Shown here one piece after another: positions 1-9,312 of a stretch of 64,000 nt of DNA. Below the pieces are notes generated by a model. It was not told where the DNA came from, did no database searches, and saw only the letters and a list, made by a program, of their open reading frames with translations. The stretch is from Kitasatospora sp. MAP12-44 (GTDB taxonomy: Bacteria > Actinomycetota > Actinomycetes > Streptomycetales > Streptomycetaceae). Within the stretch, counting starts at the first letter, position 1; every line of letters begins with the position of its first letter. A program made the translations under genes and the position numbers. The stretch spans positions 2,356,001 to 2,420,000 of the forward strand of contig NZ_JARZAE010000004.1 of NCBI RefSeq assembly GCF_029892095.1, in the 5' to 3' direction.

Positions 1-612
1 CGCCAGCGCCACGTTGCGGCTCTTGGGCGTGCGCAGCTTGGCGGCCAGCTTGTCCTTGGGCACGTTCAGGATCGGCGCCAGCAGGGCGGCGGCCTGCTCG
101 GGGCCGTCGGTGATGTGCAGCGCGTCGGCGGTGAACATCGTCGGGTCCGCGTTGATGTCGTACGCGTCCACGGTGCTGGCCAGCGCGACGCCGTCGGAGG
201 ACGTTATCGAGCCGCGCTCGGCACGCAGCGGGACGTCGACGTAGCGGTAGGCGCCCGCGTCGGCGGCCAGCGCGTCGGAGTCGAAGAGCTGGATCTGCAC
301 CAGCCGGCCGGCGAAGACCGAGAAGACCACGGCCAGCACGATGAAGACCGAGCGCAGCCGGCGCTTGGGGTCCGCCAGCTTCAGCGGGCGGGGCTGCGGA
401 CGGACCGGCGGGCGCTTGGCCCCGGGCCGCTGGGCCCCTGGACGGGCCGGCGGGCGGGCGCCCCCCGCGGCAGCCGGGCGGCGCGGGCGCTCGCCGGGGC
501 GGGGCTTGGCGGCGGGGCGCTGTGGAGCGCGGGCGCCCTCGGGGCGCTGCTGGGCGGCGGCCGGGCGGCGCGGACGCTCGCCGGGGTCGCGGGGGCGGCG
601 GGGCGTGGTCAT
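1..612 (-). CDS. ftsI: Penicillin-binding protein FtsI (septal transpeptidase), N-terminal part, runs off the left edge
   Basis: Class B penicillin-binding protein that cross-links septal peptidoglycan in the divisome. Only the first 204 codons are in the window. From the ATG at 612 there is a cytoplasmic tail of about 85 residues rich in Pro, Arg and Ala, in which PGERPRRPAAA occurs twice. One membrane segment follows at about residues 89-105, then the start of the PBP dimerisation domain (LRAERGSITSSDG, residues about 129-141). The transpeptidase domain with its serine motifs lies outside the window. The ATG overlaps the stop of the upstream FtsL-like gene (ATGA), so translation is probably coupled. 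Identity is inferred from the N-terminus plus dcw context. Confidence 0.88.
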   Translation of the reverse strand, partial: MTTPRRPRDPGERPRRPAAAQQRPEGARAPQRPAAKPRPGERPRRPAAAGGARPPARPGAQRPGAKRPPVRPQPRPLKLADPKRRLRSVFIVLAVVFSVFAGRLVQIQLFDSDALAADAGAYRYVDVPLRAERGSITSSDGVALASTVDAYDINADPTMFTADALHITDGPEQAAALLAPILNVPKDKLAAKLRTPKSRNVALA

Positions 613-1214
613 CGCGCTGCTCCTGCGCTCGCGGACGGGGTGGGCGACGGGGAGACCGGGTCCACCCGCAGGCTGCCCTCGCCGGTGGAGGCGGGGCCGG
701 TCGAAGCGGGATCGGGCACCGGCGGGGCGGCGGCCGGCGGGGCCGCGGCGCTCTGCGCGGGCTGGGCGGTCGGCGGCCACAGGTCGGCCCCGGTGCGCTT
801 GACCGGCGGGCTGTCCGCGGCCTGGCCGGGCGAGCCGAGCACCTTGCCGTCGTCCTGCAGGAAGGCCGGGTCGCCGCCGGGGACCATGCCCAGCTGGCGG
901 GCGTTGCGCTCCAGTGCGTCCGGCGCCGAGTTCTGGCCGATCTGCTGCTGCAGCATCTGCTGCTGGTCGGTCAGCTGGGTGGTCTGCTTCTGCAGCTTCG
1001 TCAGCTCGAACGAACCCTCGTTCAGCGCGGTGTTGAGCGCCAGCAGGCCGAGCAGGCCGAGCGAGAGCAGCAGCACCACCAGGATCGCGAACGGCGCCCG
1101 CCCCCGGCCGCCGCCCTTGGGGCGCCCCGGCCGCACGGTGATCCGGGCCCGGCCCAGCTGCCCGGGCAGCAGCCTGCCCTTCTGGATGCCATCGCTGGCG
1201 GCCGGCACCGGCAC
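609..1214 (-). CDS. ftsL: FtsL-like septum formation protein (bitopic membrane protein)
   Basis: Bitopic protein lying between rsmH and ftsI, the place of FtsL in actinobacterial division clusters; FtsL forms a divisome subcomplex with FtsB/DivIC and FtsQ. It has a basic N-terminus, one membrane segment at about residues 42-62 (hydrophobic Leu/Val run), then a heptad-like Gln/Leu-rich coiled coil (KLQKQTTQLTDQQQMLQQQI) and a Pro/Ala-rich tail. I prefer the GTG at 1214 because GAGGGAG lies 6 nt upstream; the in-frame GTG at 1238 has its purine run directly against the codon. Sequence conservation in this family is weak, so the name rests on position and topology. Confidence 0.78.
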   Translation of the reverse strand: MPVPAASDGIQKGRLLPGQLGRARITVRPGRPKGGGRGRAPFAILVVLLLSLGLLGLLALNTALNEGSFELTKLQKQTTQLTDQQQMLQQQIGQNSAPDALERNARQLGMVPGGDPAFLQDDGKVLGSPGQAADSPPVKRTGADLWPPTAQPAQSAAAPPAAAPPVPDPASTGPASTGEGSLRVDPVSPSPTPSASAGAAR

Positions 1215-1257
1215 TGCGCTCTCCCTCGTCCTCGACACTCCTCGCCCCCCGTCCGGA

Positions 1258-2253
1258 TCAGCCCCGACGGCTCGTGCCCCCCGCGTTCGCCGGGGTCGGC
1301 CTGATCCTCTCCGCCACCCGCAGCCGTACGGGAGCGGCGCGCCGGTTCTCCTCGATCTCCTGCTCGGTGGCGAGTTCGGCCCCGCGGGTGAGCAGCTTCA
1401 GCCAGGGCTGGTGCTCCTCGGGGATGACCGGCAGCCCGGGCGGGGCGGTGTTGGCGGCGGCCGCCGCGAAGTACTGCTTCACCAGGCGGTCCTCCAGCGA
1501 CTGGTACGACATCACCGCGATCCGGCCGCCCACCGCGAGCGCGCCCAGCGCGCCCGGGATGGCCCGGTCCAGCACCTCCAGCTCGCCGTTGACCTCGATC
1601 CGCAGCGCCTGGAAGGTCCGCTTGGCCGGGTTGCCGCCGGTGCGCCGGGTGGCCGCCGGGATGGCGTTGCGCACCAACTCCACCAGACGCGCGCTGTTGG
1701 TGAACGGTTCCTTGGCGCGCTCGCGCAGGATGACAGAGGCGATCTTGCCGGCGAAGCGCTCCTCGCCGTAGACCTTGAGGATCCGGGCGAGGTCGCCGTG
1801 GCTGTAGGTGTTGAGCACCTCGGCGGCGCTCAGGCCGCGGGTCTGGTCCATCCGCATGTCCAGCGGCGCGTCCTGGGCGTAGGCGAAACCGCGCTCGGCC
1901 TCGTCCAGCTGCATGGAGGAGACGCCGAGGTCGAAGAGGATGCCCTGCACCTCGGGGATGCCGAGGTCGTCGAGCACCTCGGGGATCTCGTCGTAGACCG
2001 CGTGCACCAGGGTGGCTCGCTCGCCGAACGGCGCCAGGCGCTCGGCGGAGAGCTTGAGCGCGGCCGGGTCGCGGTCCACCGCGATCAGCCGGGCCTCGGG
2101 GAACTGGGTCAGCAGCGCCTCGCTGTGGCCGCCCAGACCGAGCGTCGCGTCCACCACCACCGCGCCGGGTCCGCTGATCGCCGGGGCGAGGGCGTCCATG
2201 CAGCGTTGCAACATCACCGGGACGTGCTTGGGATCCGGACTGCCCATGGCCAT
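1258..2253 (-). CDS. rsmH: 16S rRNA (cytosine(1402)-N(4))-methyltransferase RsmH
   Basis: SAM-dependent methyltransferase (MraW) that N4-methylates C1402 of 16S rRNA near the ribosomal P site. About 331 residues, the usual length. The N-terminus [13 protein letters not shown] and the SAM-binding motif [14 protein letters not shown] (from about residue 36) are typical, as are [12 protein letters not shown] and the C-terminal [13 protein letters not shown] chose the ATG at 2253 because AGGAAAGG lies about 11 nt upstream; an open frame continues to 2328 without support. It is the first gene of the minus-strand run rsmH-ftsL-ftsI, with 43 nt to the next gene. No mraZ is present upstream. Confidence 0.95.
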   Translation of the reverse strand: MAMGSPDPKHVPVMLQRCMDALAPAISGPGAVVVDATLGLGGHSEALLTQFPEARLIAVDRDPAALKLSAERLAPFGERATLVHAVYDEIPEVLDDLGIPEVQGILFDLGVSSMQLDEAERGFAYAQDAPLDMRMDQTRGLSAAEVLNTYSHGDLARILKVYGEERFAGKIASVILRERAKEPFTNSARLVELVRNAIPAATRRTGGNPAKRTFQALRIEVNGELEVLDRAIPGALGALAVGGRIAVMSYQSLEDRLVKQYFAAAAANTAPPGLPVIPEEHQPWLKLLTRGAELATEQEIEENRRAAPVRLRVAERIRPTPANAGGTSRRG

Positions 2254-2820
2254 GCGCGGTGGCGCCTTTCCTCGGTGCGGAGCCGCCCGAGAGTCGCGTA
2301 CGGCGCCGGGGAGCTGTGATCCGACCATTTTGGACCACTGGAGGCGGAGCCTCGGCCAGCGGGGCGCACGCCGCCCGTGGTCCCCACCCGCTCGCTGGGG
2401 GAAGGCTGTGACCGCCCGGCACCGGGGAAGGTGCGCCAGGAGGCACCGAGCGGGGGGAGGCCGCGGGCTGCGTACGGTCGTCGGGGTGCGCCGTGGTCAA
2501 TGCTCGCCGTGGTTTCTGCTCCCAGACGCCCCCGGCGTGCAGTTGACGAAGCGTGAGCCGTGTGCTCCACTGCGCGGCCAGCCTACCGCGCGGCCCTGCC
2601 CAGTCAATCGCCCCGGGCGCTCTGCCACCCGCGCGGCCGAATGAATCGTCGCAGGCCAGAGCCGGTTCACGCGGACGGGCGTGCCGGATCGGCGAGCGGC
2701 TGAGCACCGGGCGGCGGAATCTGCGCGGCGCCGCAAGCCCCCTATGTGCTCCATCACACCGGCCCCTCAACCCGGCCCAGGTCTCACCAGAGGCGGGAAA
2801 ATCCTACTAACGTCGTCACC
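2254..2820. other. Divergent intergenic region between rsmH and carbonic anhydrase
   Basis: This 567-bp stretch separates two divergently transcribed genes. Open frames across it have no ribosome-binding site and look like by-products of high GC. It should hold the promoter of the division genes (minus). The only promoter-like element I can point to is the TAACGT hexamer just before the carbonic anhydrase start. Confidence 0.6.
2808..2813 (+). promoter_or_regulatory. Candidate -10 box of a leaderless promoter (carbonic anhydrase)
   Basis: TAACGT fits the actinobacterial TANNNT -10 pattern and ends 7 nt before the ATG at 2821, so transcription would begin at or near the A of the start codon. 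No Shine-Dalgarno sequence precedes that ATG. No clear -35 is visible. Confidence 0.45.
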
Positions 2821-3381
2821 ATGACAGTGACCCCTGACCGGCCGGCGCCTGACGGTGCCCCTGCCCGGGCCACCTCCAGCACCCCGGACGCCGAGACGAT
2901 CATCGACCGTTTCATCGGCGCCAACCGCACGTACGCCGTCACCTTCCGCGACGGCGGCATGGACGCCCGTCCGGTGCAGAAGGTGACCGTGGTGGCCTGC
3001 ATGGACGCCCGCCTCGACCTCTTCGCCGCGCTCGGCCTGGAACTCGGCGACGCCCACATCATCCGCAACGCCGGCGGCGTGGTCACCGATGACACCATCC
3101 GCTCGCTCACCATCAGCCAGCGCGCCCTGGGCACCCGGTCGATCGCCCTGATCCACCACACCGGCTGCGGCCTGCTCGGGCTGACCGAGGACTTCCGGCA
3201 CGAGCTGGAACTGGAGGTCGGCCAGCGCCCGCAGTGGGCGGTCGAGTCCTTCGTCGACCTGGACGGGGACGTCCGCCAGTCCATGCAGCGGGTGCGCACC
3301 TCGCCGTTCCTGCTGCACACCGACGACGTCCGCGGCTTCGTTTTCGACGTGCACACCGGGCTGCTGCGCGAGATCCACTGA
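2821..3381 (+). CDS. Beta-class carbonic anhydrase
   Basis: Reversibly hydrates CO2 to bicarbonate using a catalytic zinc. The 186-residue protein carries the beta-class zinc ligands: Cys in CMDARLD (about residue 60) with its Asp-Arg dyad, and His and Cys in HHTGCG (about residues 117-122). The length suits the short single-domain bacterial form. The ATG at 2821 is preferred over upstream in-frame starts because the protein family begins about here. It has no ribosome-binding site but a TANNNT box 7 nt upstream, suggesting a leaderless mRNA. The gene stands alone and is closed by a strong hairpin. Confidence 0.9.
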   Translation: MTVTPDRPAPDGAPARATSSTPDAETIIDRFIGANRTYAVTFRDGGMDARPVQKVTVVACMDARLDLFAALGLELGDAHIIRNAGGVVTDDTIRSLTISQRALGTRSIALIHHTGCGLLGLTEDFRHELELEVGQRPQWAVESFVDLDGDVRQSMQRVRTSPFLLHTDDVRGFVFDVHTGLLREIH

Positions 3382-3413
3382 CCCTGGGCCGCCGCCCCTG
3401 CGCCCCCGCCCTG

Positions 3414-3447
3414 CCACCCCCCTGCCGAGCCGTCGGCAGGGGGGTGG
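3414..3447 (+). terminator. Rho-independent-type hairpin after carbonic anhydrase
   Basis: A perfect 15-bp inverted repeat (CCACCCCCCTGCCGA with its complement) encloses a 4-nt loop, 32 nt after the stop codon. There is no U tract, as is common in streptomycetes. Confidence 0.7.
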
Positions 3448-3636
3448 GTGACTTCTGGCCACTGGGCAGGGAAGAATGCGCCTGCAGGCCTGATCCCCGC
3501 ACCACCTGGGGCGGTCTGACCGCGAGCCCGCCGCCGAGATCGGTCCCACTAAACCGAAACGGTGGCCGGACGCGTCCTAGGGGTGGGGCCGGACCCGAAC
3601 AGCAGGACCGGCGTGAGTGGGGCGAGGAGCACACGG

Positions 3637-4692
3637 GTGACGACCTACAACGATGAGACCGGTCTCGACGGGCGGGGGTCCGGTCCGCGGTCGGCACCTG
3701 GGGCCTTCCCGGCGAGATCGGCGGCCCCGGGGCTGCCGGAGCTGAACGCGGTGATCGACCGGGTCCGCGCCTCGGTCGAGAGCGTCATCGAGGGCAAGCC
3801 CGAGGCCGTCCGGCTGGCGCTGACCGTGATGCTGGCCGAGGGCCACCTGCTCCTGGAGGACGTCCCCGGGGTCGGCAAGACCATGCTGGCCAAGGCGCTG
3901 GCGAGGTCGGTGGACTGCACGGTGCGCCGGATCCAGTTCACCCCCGACCTGCTCCCCTCGGACGTCACCGGCACCAGCGTCTTCGACCAGCAGCGGATGG
4001 ACTTCGAGTTCCGCCCCGGTGCGATCTTCGCGCAGATCGTGATCGGCGACGAGATCAACCGGGCCTCCCCCAAGACCCAGTCGGCGCTGCTGGAGTCGAT
4101 GGCCGAGCGCCAAGTGACCATCGACGCCACCACCTACGAGCTGCCCTCGCCGTTCATGGTGGTGGCCACCCAGAACCCGGTGGAGATGGAGGGCACCTAC
4201 CCGCTCCCCGAGGCCCAGCGGGACCGCTTCATGGCCCGGATCTCGATCGGCTACCCGAGTCCCGAGGCCGAGCTGGCGATGCTCGACTCGCACGGCGGCG
4301 CGTCCCCGCTGGACGACCTGCAGCCGGTGGCGCACGCCGCGGACATCCTCAAGCTGATCGAGGTGGTGCGCACCGTGCACGTCGCGGACAGCGTCCGGCG
4401 CTACACCGTCGACCTGGTCACCGCCACCCGCACCTCCCCCGAACTGCGGCTGGGCGCCTCGCCGCGCGCCACCCTGCACCTGATCCGGGCCGCCCGCGCG
4501 GCCGCCGCGCTGGACGGCCGCGAGTACGTCCTGCCGGACGACATCCAGGCGCTCGCGGTGCCGGTCCTGGCACACCGCCTGCTGCCCACCGCGGAGGCCC
4601 AGTTGAGCCGCCGCAGCGCCGAGCAGATCGTCCGGGACCTGGTGCACCGCCTGCCGATCCCGCACCCCCAGGGCCCGGCGCGGAGGATCTGA
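3637..4692 (+). CDS. MoxR family AAA+ ATPase
   Basis: AAA+ ATPase of the MoxR class, chaperone-like proteins usually encoded with DUF58/VWA proteins. 351 residues. The Walker A motif VPGVGKT ends at about residue 82 (Lys81), Walker B is IVIGDEINRAS (Asp138), sensor 1 is MVVATQNPVE, and the arginine finger region is YPLPEAQRDRF. I chose the GTG at 3637 because GAGGAG lies 7 nt upstream; an open frame to 3562 has no such site. It is the first gene of the moxR-DUF58-transglutaminase operon, ending 1 nt before the next start. That conserved trio is associated with envelope functions, but its exact substrate is unknown. Confidence 0.92.
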   Translation: MTTYNDETGLDGRGSGPRSAPGAFPARSAAPGLPELNAVIDRVRASVESVIEGKPEAVRLALTVMLAEGHLLLEDVPGVGKTMLAKALARSVDCTVRRIQFTPDLLPSDVTGTSVFDQQRMDFEFRPGAIFAQIVIGDEINRASPKTQSALLESMAERQVTIDATTYELPSPFMVVATQNPVEMEGTYPLPEAQRDRFMARISIGYPSPEAELAMLDSHGGASPLDDLQPVAHAADILKLIEVVRTVHVADSVRRYTVDLVTATRTSPELRLGASPRATLHLIRAARAAAALDGREYVLPDDIQALAVPVLAHRLLPTAEAQLSRRSAEQIVRDLVHRLPIPHPQGPARRI

Positions 4693-4693
4693 G

Positions 4694-6031
4694 GTGGCGT
4701 CACAGGACGACCCGTCCGGCGTCCGGGCGGGCCTGCGCGGCCTGACCACCCGGGGCCGCTCCTTCCTCGCCGCCGGCGGGACGGCGGTGCTCTGCTCGTA
4801 CCTGCTGGGTCAAAGCGCGCTGCTGCGGGTCGGTGTGCTGCTGGCGGCGCTGCCGCTGGCGGCCGCGGTGCTGCTGGTGCGCACCCGCTACCGGGTGGCC
4901 AGCGGACGCCGGCTCACCCCGCAGCGCGCGCAGGCCGGCCAGGAGGCCCGGGTGCACCTGCGGGTGGACAACATCTCCCGGGTACCCACCGGGCTGCTGA
5001 TGCTGGAGGACAAGGTCCCGTACGTGCTGGGGCCGCGACCGCGCTTCGTGCTGGACCGGGTCGAGCCGAGCGGCTTTCGCGAGGTCTCCTACCGGGTCCG
5101 CTCCGACCTGCGCGGGCGCTACCCGCTGGGCCCGCTGCAGCTGCGGCTCACCGACCCGTTCGGGATGTGCGAGCTGACCCGGGCGTTCAACGCGGCGGAT
5201 GTGCTCACGGTCGTCCCGCGCGTGCAGAAGCTGCCCGAGATCCGGCTGGCCGGCGAGTGGGCGGGCTACGGGGACAGCATGTCCCGGGCGGTCGCACTGG
5301 CCGGCGACGACGACACGGTGCCACGCGAGTACCGGCACGGCGACGACCTGCGCCGGGTGCACTGGAAGTCGACCGCCAAGTACGGCGAGCTGATGGTCCG
5401 CCGCGAGGAGCAGCCGCTGCGCGCCCGGGCGACCGTCCTGCTGGACACCCGCGAGATCGGGCACCGGGGCAACGGCCCCGCCTCCTCCTTCGAGTGGGCG
5501 GTCAGCTGCGCGGCCTCGGTCGGCACCCACCTGCTGGAGCGCGGCTACCAGACCCGGCTGCTCGCCGACACCGGCGCCGCGCTGTCGAACAGCGGCATGG
5601 TCGGCGCCGGCTCGGTCTCGGAGTCGATCGGCCTGCTGCTGGACTCCCTGGCGGTGCTCGAGCACTCCGAGGGCGGCGGCCTGGCCCCCGCCGAGGAGGT
5701 GCTGCGACTGGGCGGCGAAGGACTGCTGGTCGCGATCCTCGGCTCGCTCGACGAGGAGCAGCTGGCCGGCCTCGGCCGACTGCGCCGCCGGGCCGGCGCG
5801 GCCGTCGCCTTCGTCCTGGACACCGGCAGCTGGACCGGTCTGCGGGCGGCCTTCCCCGACGGCGCCGACAGCGAGACCGACCGGGCGCTGCGCCTGCTGC
5901 GCCAGGCCGGCTGGACCGTCCTGCCGGTACGGGCCGGCGACTCGCTACCCGACATCTGGCGGCAGGCCGACCGCCATGCCGCGCCTGCCGCGGCCGACAG
6001 CGGCCCGGCCCGGAAGGAGGCGAGCGCATGA
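4694..6031 (+). CDS. DUF58 domain-containing membrane protein
   Basis: A 445-residue protein with two N-terminal membrane segments (about residues 22-60), a beta-rich middle, and the DUF58 signature near residues 215-245 (VPREYRHGDDLRRVHWKSTA, followed by GELMVRREE). The C-terminal half resembles a VWA-like fold (ATVLLDTREIG). The GTG start lies 1 nt after the MoxR stop with GGAGG 6 nt upstream. The stop overlaps the next ATG (ATGA). It is probably a partner of the MoxR ATPase at the membrane; biochemical function is not established for the family. Confidence 0.9.
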   Translation: MASQDDPSGVRAGLRGLTTRGRSFLAAGGTAVLCSYLLGQSALLRVGVLLAALPLAAAVLLVRTRYRVASGRRLTPQRAQAGQEARVHLRVDNISRVPTGLLMLEDKVPYVLGPRPRFVLDRVEPSGFREVSYRVRSDLRGRYPLGPLQLRLTDPFGMCELTRAFNAADVLTVVPRVQKLPEIRLAGEWAGYGDSMSRAVALAGDDDTVPREYRHGDDLRRVHWKSTAKYGELMVRREEQPLRARATVLLDTREIGHRGNGPASSFEWAVSCAASVGTHLLERGYQTRLLADTGAALSNSGMVGAGSVSESIGLLLDSLAVLEHSEGGGLAPAEEVLRLGGEGLLVAILGSLDEEQLAGLGRLRRRAGAAVAFVLDTGSWTGLRAAFPDGADSETDRALRLLRQAGWTVLPVRAGDSLPDIWRQADRHAAPAAADSGPARKEASA

Positions 6032-8472
6032 CCACCCGCGCACGGTTGACGGTCTACGCGGCGCTGGCCACCGCGATGTCCACGCTCTGCCTGAGCCCGC
6101 TGGTCACCCCGGCCGGCTGGCTGCTGGTCGCCCTCCTCCTGGTCCTGGTCAACGCGCTGGCCGGAGCGGGCCTGCGCCGGCTCGGCGCGGCCCGCCCGAT
6201 GGTGATCGTCGGACAGCTGCTGCTGGCCCTGTGGCTGGCGATGGTGCTCAGCATCTCCGACCACATGCTGCTGGGCGTGATCCCGATGCCGGACACCGTC
6301 CGGACGATCGGCGACCTGCTCGGCTCGGCGGGCACCGAGATCCAGGCGTACTCGATCCCGGCGCCCGCCTCCACCGGCCTGAGCCTGCTGCTGACCGCCT
6401 CGGTGGCGCTGATCGCCGTCGTGGTGGACGCGCTGGCGGTCACCTACCGGCGGGCCGCGCTGGCCGGGCTGCCGCTGCTGGCGCTCTACTCGGTCGGCAC
6501 CGGCCTGGCCGGTGACTCCGGCTCGCCGGTGCTCTGGTTCATGCTCTCGGCCGGCGGCTACCTGATGCTGCTCTTCGCGGAGGGCCGCGACCGGCTCTCC
6601 CGCTGGGGCCGGGTCTTCCGCGGCGCCGGCAGCGGTCCCGAGCGCAACGGCACCGCGCTCAGCACCGGCGGCCACCAGATCGGTCTGGTGGCCCTGGTGG
6701 TCGCCCTGCTGCTGCCCTTCCTCGCCCCCAACTGGGATCTCAGCCTGGTCGGCGGCGGCGTCGACGCCAGTGGCTCGGGCGGGCGCGGCGGCAACATCAA
6801 CGCGCTGAACCCGGTGGTCTCACTGACCGACGGGCTGCGCCAGCCGGACAACCAGCCGCTGATCACCTACCGCGGCAGCAGCCCCGACCTGGCCACCGCC
6901 TATCTGCGGATCACCGCGCTGGACGACTTCACCGGTGTGGAGTGGAAGCCCGGCGAGCAGCCGGCCCAGGCCGTGCCCTCCGAGCTGCCCACCCCGGAGG
7001 GGCTGGGCGGCCTGGTGAGCACCGGGTCGATGGACACCCAGATCGCCATCTCCCCGAAGCTGGGCAGCGAGTGGCTGCCGGCGCCGTACCCGATGATGAA
7101 GTCCACGGTGTCCGGCGACTGGCGCTACGAGCCGCAGACCCGCTCGCTGATCGGCGACCGCGGCCAGCACGCCGGCGGGCTCAGCTACACGGTCACCTCG
7201 CTGGACCTCAAGCCCACCGCGGACGAGCTGCGCGCCGCCGCAGCGCCGCCGGCCGCGATCATGGCCACCGACCTGGGGCTGCCCGACAACCTGCCGCCCG
7301 TGGTCAAGCAGACCGCGCTGCAGGTCACCCAGGGCCGGCCCACCGCGTACGACAAGGCGGTGGCGCTGCAGGACTGGTTCGCCCAGTCCGGCGGCTTCGT
7401 CTACAGCTCCTCGATCGACCCCGGCACCGGTCCGGACGCCATCGCGAAGTTCCTCCAGGACAAGAAGGGCTTCTGCGTGCACTTCGCCGCCACCATGGCG
7501 GCGATGGCGCGCACCCTGGGCATCCCAGCCCGGGTCGCGGTCGGCTTCGCGCCCGGCGCCGACCAGGGCGGCGGCACCTACGTGGTCGGCAGCAAGGACT
7601 ACCACGCGTGGCCGGAGCTGTACTTCCAGGGCGCGGGCTGGCTGCGCTTCGAGCCGACCCCGAGCCGCGGCTCGGCGCCGGCGTACACCTCCGACCAGCC
7701 CGCTCCCACGATGTCCCCGACCGCCGACCAGCCCAGCGCCAGCGCGCACTCGGCGCCGACCAGCGTGCCCTCGGCGCAGGCCGGCTGCCCGGCCCAGCTG
7801 CGCAAGCTCGGGCAGTGCCCCGAGAGCAAGGCGCCGACTGCGGTGGCCACCACGCAGAGCTCCTCGGCGGCCTCCCCGCAGCTGCTGGCGCTGCTGGCGG
7901 GCGCGGCCCTGGTGCTGCTCCTGCTGCTGTCACCGATGGTCTGGCGGGCCCGGCTGCGTCGGCGCCGGCTGGGTCGCGGCGGACGCCGCCGGGCCGGCGC
8001 CGACTCCGCCGCGCTGACCCGCGAGCAGGTGCTGGCCGCCTGGAGCGAGCTGATCGACTCGGCCTGGGACCTCGGCATCCCGCCGGACGACGCCCGCAGC
8101 CCGCGGCACACCATGCGCCGGCTCACCGAGCAGGGCTCGCTGGACGAGAAGGCGCAGGCCGCCGTCGGGCGGGTGGCGCTGGCCGCCGAGCGGGTGCTGT
8201 ACGCCCGTGAGGTCGGGCAGCCGGCCCCGCTCGGTCCGGACGTCCGCACCGTGCGGGAGAGCCTGCGCTCCGCGGCCGGACGCGGGCGCCGGGTGCGCGC
8301 GCTGCTGCTGCCGCCCTCGGCGGCGCGGCTGGTCTGGCGGGCCGGTGACCGGCTGCTGGCCGCACGGCTGCGCGGGCGGGCCGTGCTGGCCCGGGCCGCT
8401 GCGGCACGCGGGCGGCTGGCGGCGCGCCTGCGCCCGGTACGGCGCTCGGCGAAGCCGGCGGACGGCGAGTAG
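6028..8472 (+). CDS. TgpA-like transmembrane transglutaminase-fold protein
   Basis: An 814-residue protein with a multi-span N-terminus (about residues 1-240), an extracytoplasmic transglutaminase-like domain, one more membrane segment near residues 610-635, and a C-terminal DUF4129-like cytoplasmic domain. The catalytic Cys483 is in KGFCVHFA and His526 in KDYHAWPE; the third triad position, usually Asp, is Glu542 in FEPTPSRG. It resembles TgpA, a periplasmic-facing transglutaminase important for viability in Pseudomonas. The ATG at 6028 overlaps the DUF58 stop and has AAGGAGG upstream. Last gene of the operon, closed by the hairpin at 8478. Confidence 0.9.
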   Translation: MTTRARLTVYAALATAMSTLCLSPLVTPAGWLLVALLLVLVNALAGAGLRRLGAARPMVIVGQLLLALWLAMVLSISDHMLLGVIPMPDTVRTIGDLLGSAGTEIQAYSIPAPASTGLSLLLTASVALIAVVVDALAVTYRRAALAGLPLLALYSVGTGLAGDSGSPVLWFMLSAGGYLMLLFAEGRDRLSRWGRVFRGAGSGPERNGTALSTGGHQIGLVALVVALLLPFLAPNWDLSLVGGGVDASGSGGRGGNINALNPVVSLTDGLRQPDNQPLITYRGSSPDLATAYLRITALDDFTGVEWKPGEQPAQAVPSELPTPEGLGGLVSTGSMDTQIAISPKLGSEWLPAPYPMMKSTVSGDWRYEPQTRSLIGDRGQHAGGLSYTVTSLDLKPTADELRAAAAPPAAIMATDLGLPDNLPPVVKQTALQVTQGRPTAYDKAVALQDWFAQSGGFVYSSSIDPGTGPDAIAKFLQDKKGFCVHFAATMAAMARTLGIPARVAVGFAPGADQGGGTYVVGSKDYHAWPELYFQGAGWLRFEPTPSRGSAPAYTSDQPAPTMSPTADQPSASAHSAPTSVPSAQAGCPAQLRKLGQCPESKAPTAVATTQSSSAASPQLLALLAGAALVLLLLLSPMVWRARLRRRRLGRGGRRRAGADSAALTREQVLAAWSELIDSAWDLGIPPDDARSPRHTMRRLTEQGSLDEKAQAAVGRVALAAERVLYAREVGQPAPLGPDVRTVRESLRSAAGRGRRVRALLLPPSAARLVWRAGDRLLAARLRGRAVLARAAAARGRLAARLRPVRRSAKPADGE

Positions 8473-8477
8473 CACGC

Positions 8478-8527
8478 AGAAGCGCGGTGGGCGGGCAGTC
8501 CTCGGACTGCCCGCCCACCGCGCTTCT
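8478..8527. terminator. Bidirectional terminator hairpin, 23-bp perfect stem
   Basis: A 23-bp perfect inverted repeat with the tetraloop CTCG lies between the convergent transglutaminase-like (plus) and DUF3040 (minus) genes, so it can serve both. Confidence 0.85.
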
Positions 8528-8547
8528 CGCTGTGGTTCGTAGGAGCG

Positions 8548-8934
8548 CTACATGCCGTCGTGTTCGTCCCGGCGGCGCTGCCAGCGCTGTTCCATCCGGT
8601 CCATCACGCCTGCCTTGCGGCGGGCCGGCGGCGCGGTGCGTGGCCCGCCCCCCTGGGCGGCCGCCGGATGGCGCCGCCACCCGGTGACGGCGAGCACCGC
8701 GCAGCCCAGCATGACGAGGAAGCCGACGACGCTCACCCAGATGAGCTGAGCGACCATGCCCCCCATCAGGAGAGCGACACCCACGACGAACCCGGCGGCG
8801 GCCTGGTACACCCGCCGACGGGTGTACATGCGCAGCCCGGTTCCCTCAAGCGCTGTCGCGAACTTGGGATCTTCGGCGTACAGCGCTCGCTCCATCTGGT
8901 CGAGCAGTCGCTGCTCGTGCTCCGAGAGCGGCAC
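8548..8934 (-). CDS. DUF3040 domain-containing membrane protein
   Basis: A small actinobacterial membrane protein of 128 residues. The N-terminus MPLSEHEQRLLDQMERALYA is the hallmark of DUF3040. Two membrane segments follow at about residues 45-85, then a basic Arg-rich tail. The ATG at 8934 has GGAGGACTC just upstream on the minus strand. The protein acts at the membrane, with no known activity. A TATGAT hexamer on the minus strand at 9042-9047 could be its -10 box, but no good -35 is visible. Confidence 0.9.
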   Translation of the reverse strand: MPLSEHEQRLLDQMERALYAEDPKFATALEGTGLRMYTRRRVYQAAAGFVVGVALLMGGMVAQLIWVSVVGFLVMLGCAVLAVTGWRRHPAAAQGGGPRTAPPARRKAGVMDRMEQRWQRRRDEHDGM

Positions 8935-9154
8935 GGAGTCCTCCTACTCGTCGGTCGCGGGGGCGACCGGTCCGCCACCTGGCTTCGTTGTGGTCCATAT
9001 GCCCCATGCGCCTGGCCGTCATGCGTTCTGGCTTTACCCAGATCATACGGTCCAAGGGTGCCCATGGGGGCGGGCGCCGATCCGTCGTGTCCGACACATC
9101 GGCGAGAGCCCCGCACGGTGCCAACGGACCACGGTGGCTGGGAGTGCCCGACTA

Positions 9155-9312
9155 GACCGACCGGCAATTGGTGGGCGGAGGAAGGAGCGGTGCCCGGGCC
9201 GAGTCTGGGCGGTGCCGACGAAGGAGTCCATGCGGAGCATCGGCGACTGAGGAGAAGCCGTCCAGGCGAGAGTCCGGGCGCCGCGACGCCGCCCACCAAT
9301 TGCCGGTCGGTC
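9155..9312. repeat. MITE-like element, copy 1 (158 bp, 24-bp terminal inverted repeats)
   Basis: The ends are perfect 24-bp inverted repeats beginning GACCGACCGGCAATTGG. The flanks are CTA on both sides (9152-9154 and 9313-9315), as expected for a 3-bp target-site duplication. The interior has no convincing gene but can fold: GGTGCCCGG at 9189 pairs with CCGGGCGCC at 9274. It is about 92% identical (13 substitutions, no indels, counted by eye) to the copy at 10125. The right flanking CTA provides the stop codon (TAG) of the methyltransferase gene. Confidence 0.8.

Noticed and set aside
115..2319. Long plus-strand open frames opposite ftsL and rsmH
   Set aside because: High-GC antisense shadows; the minus-strand frames match known families with motifs and ribosome-binding sites.
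2543..2571. TTGACG upstream of carbonic anhydrase as a -35 box
   Set aside because: No TANNNT hexamer lies at 16-18 nt downstream.
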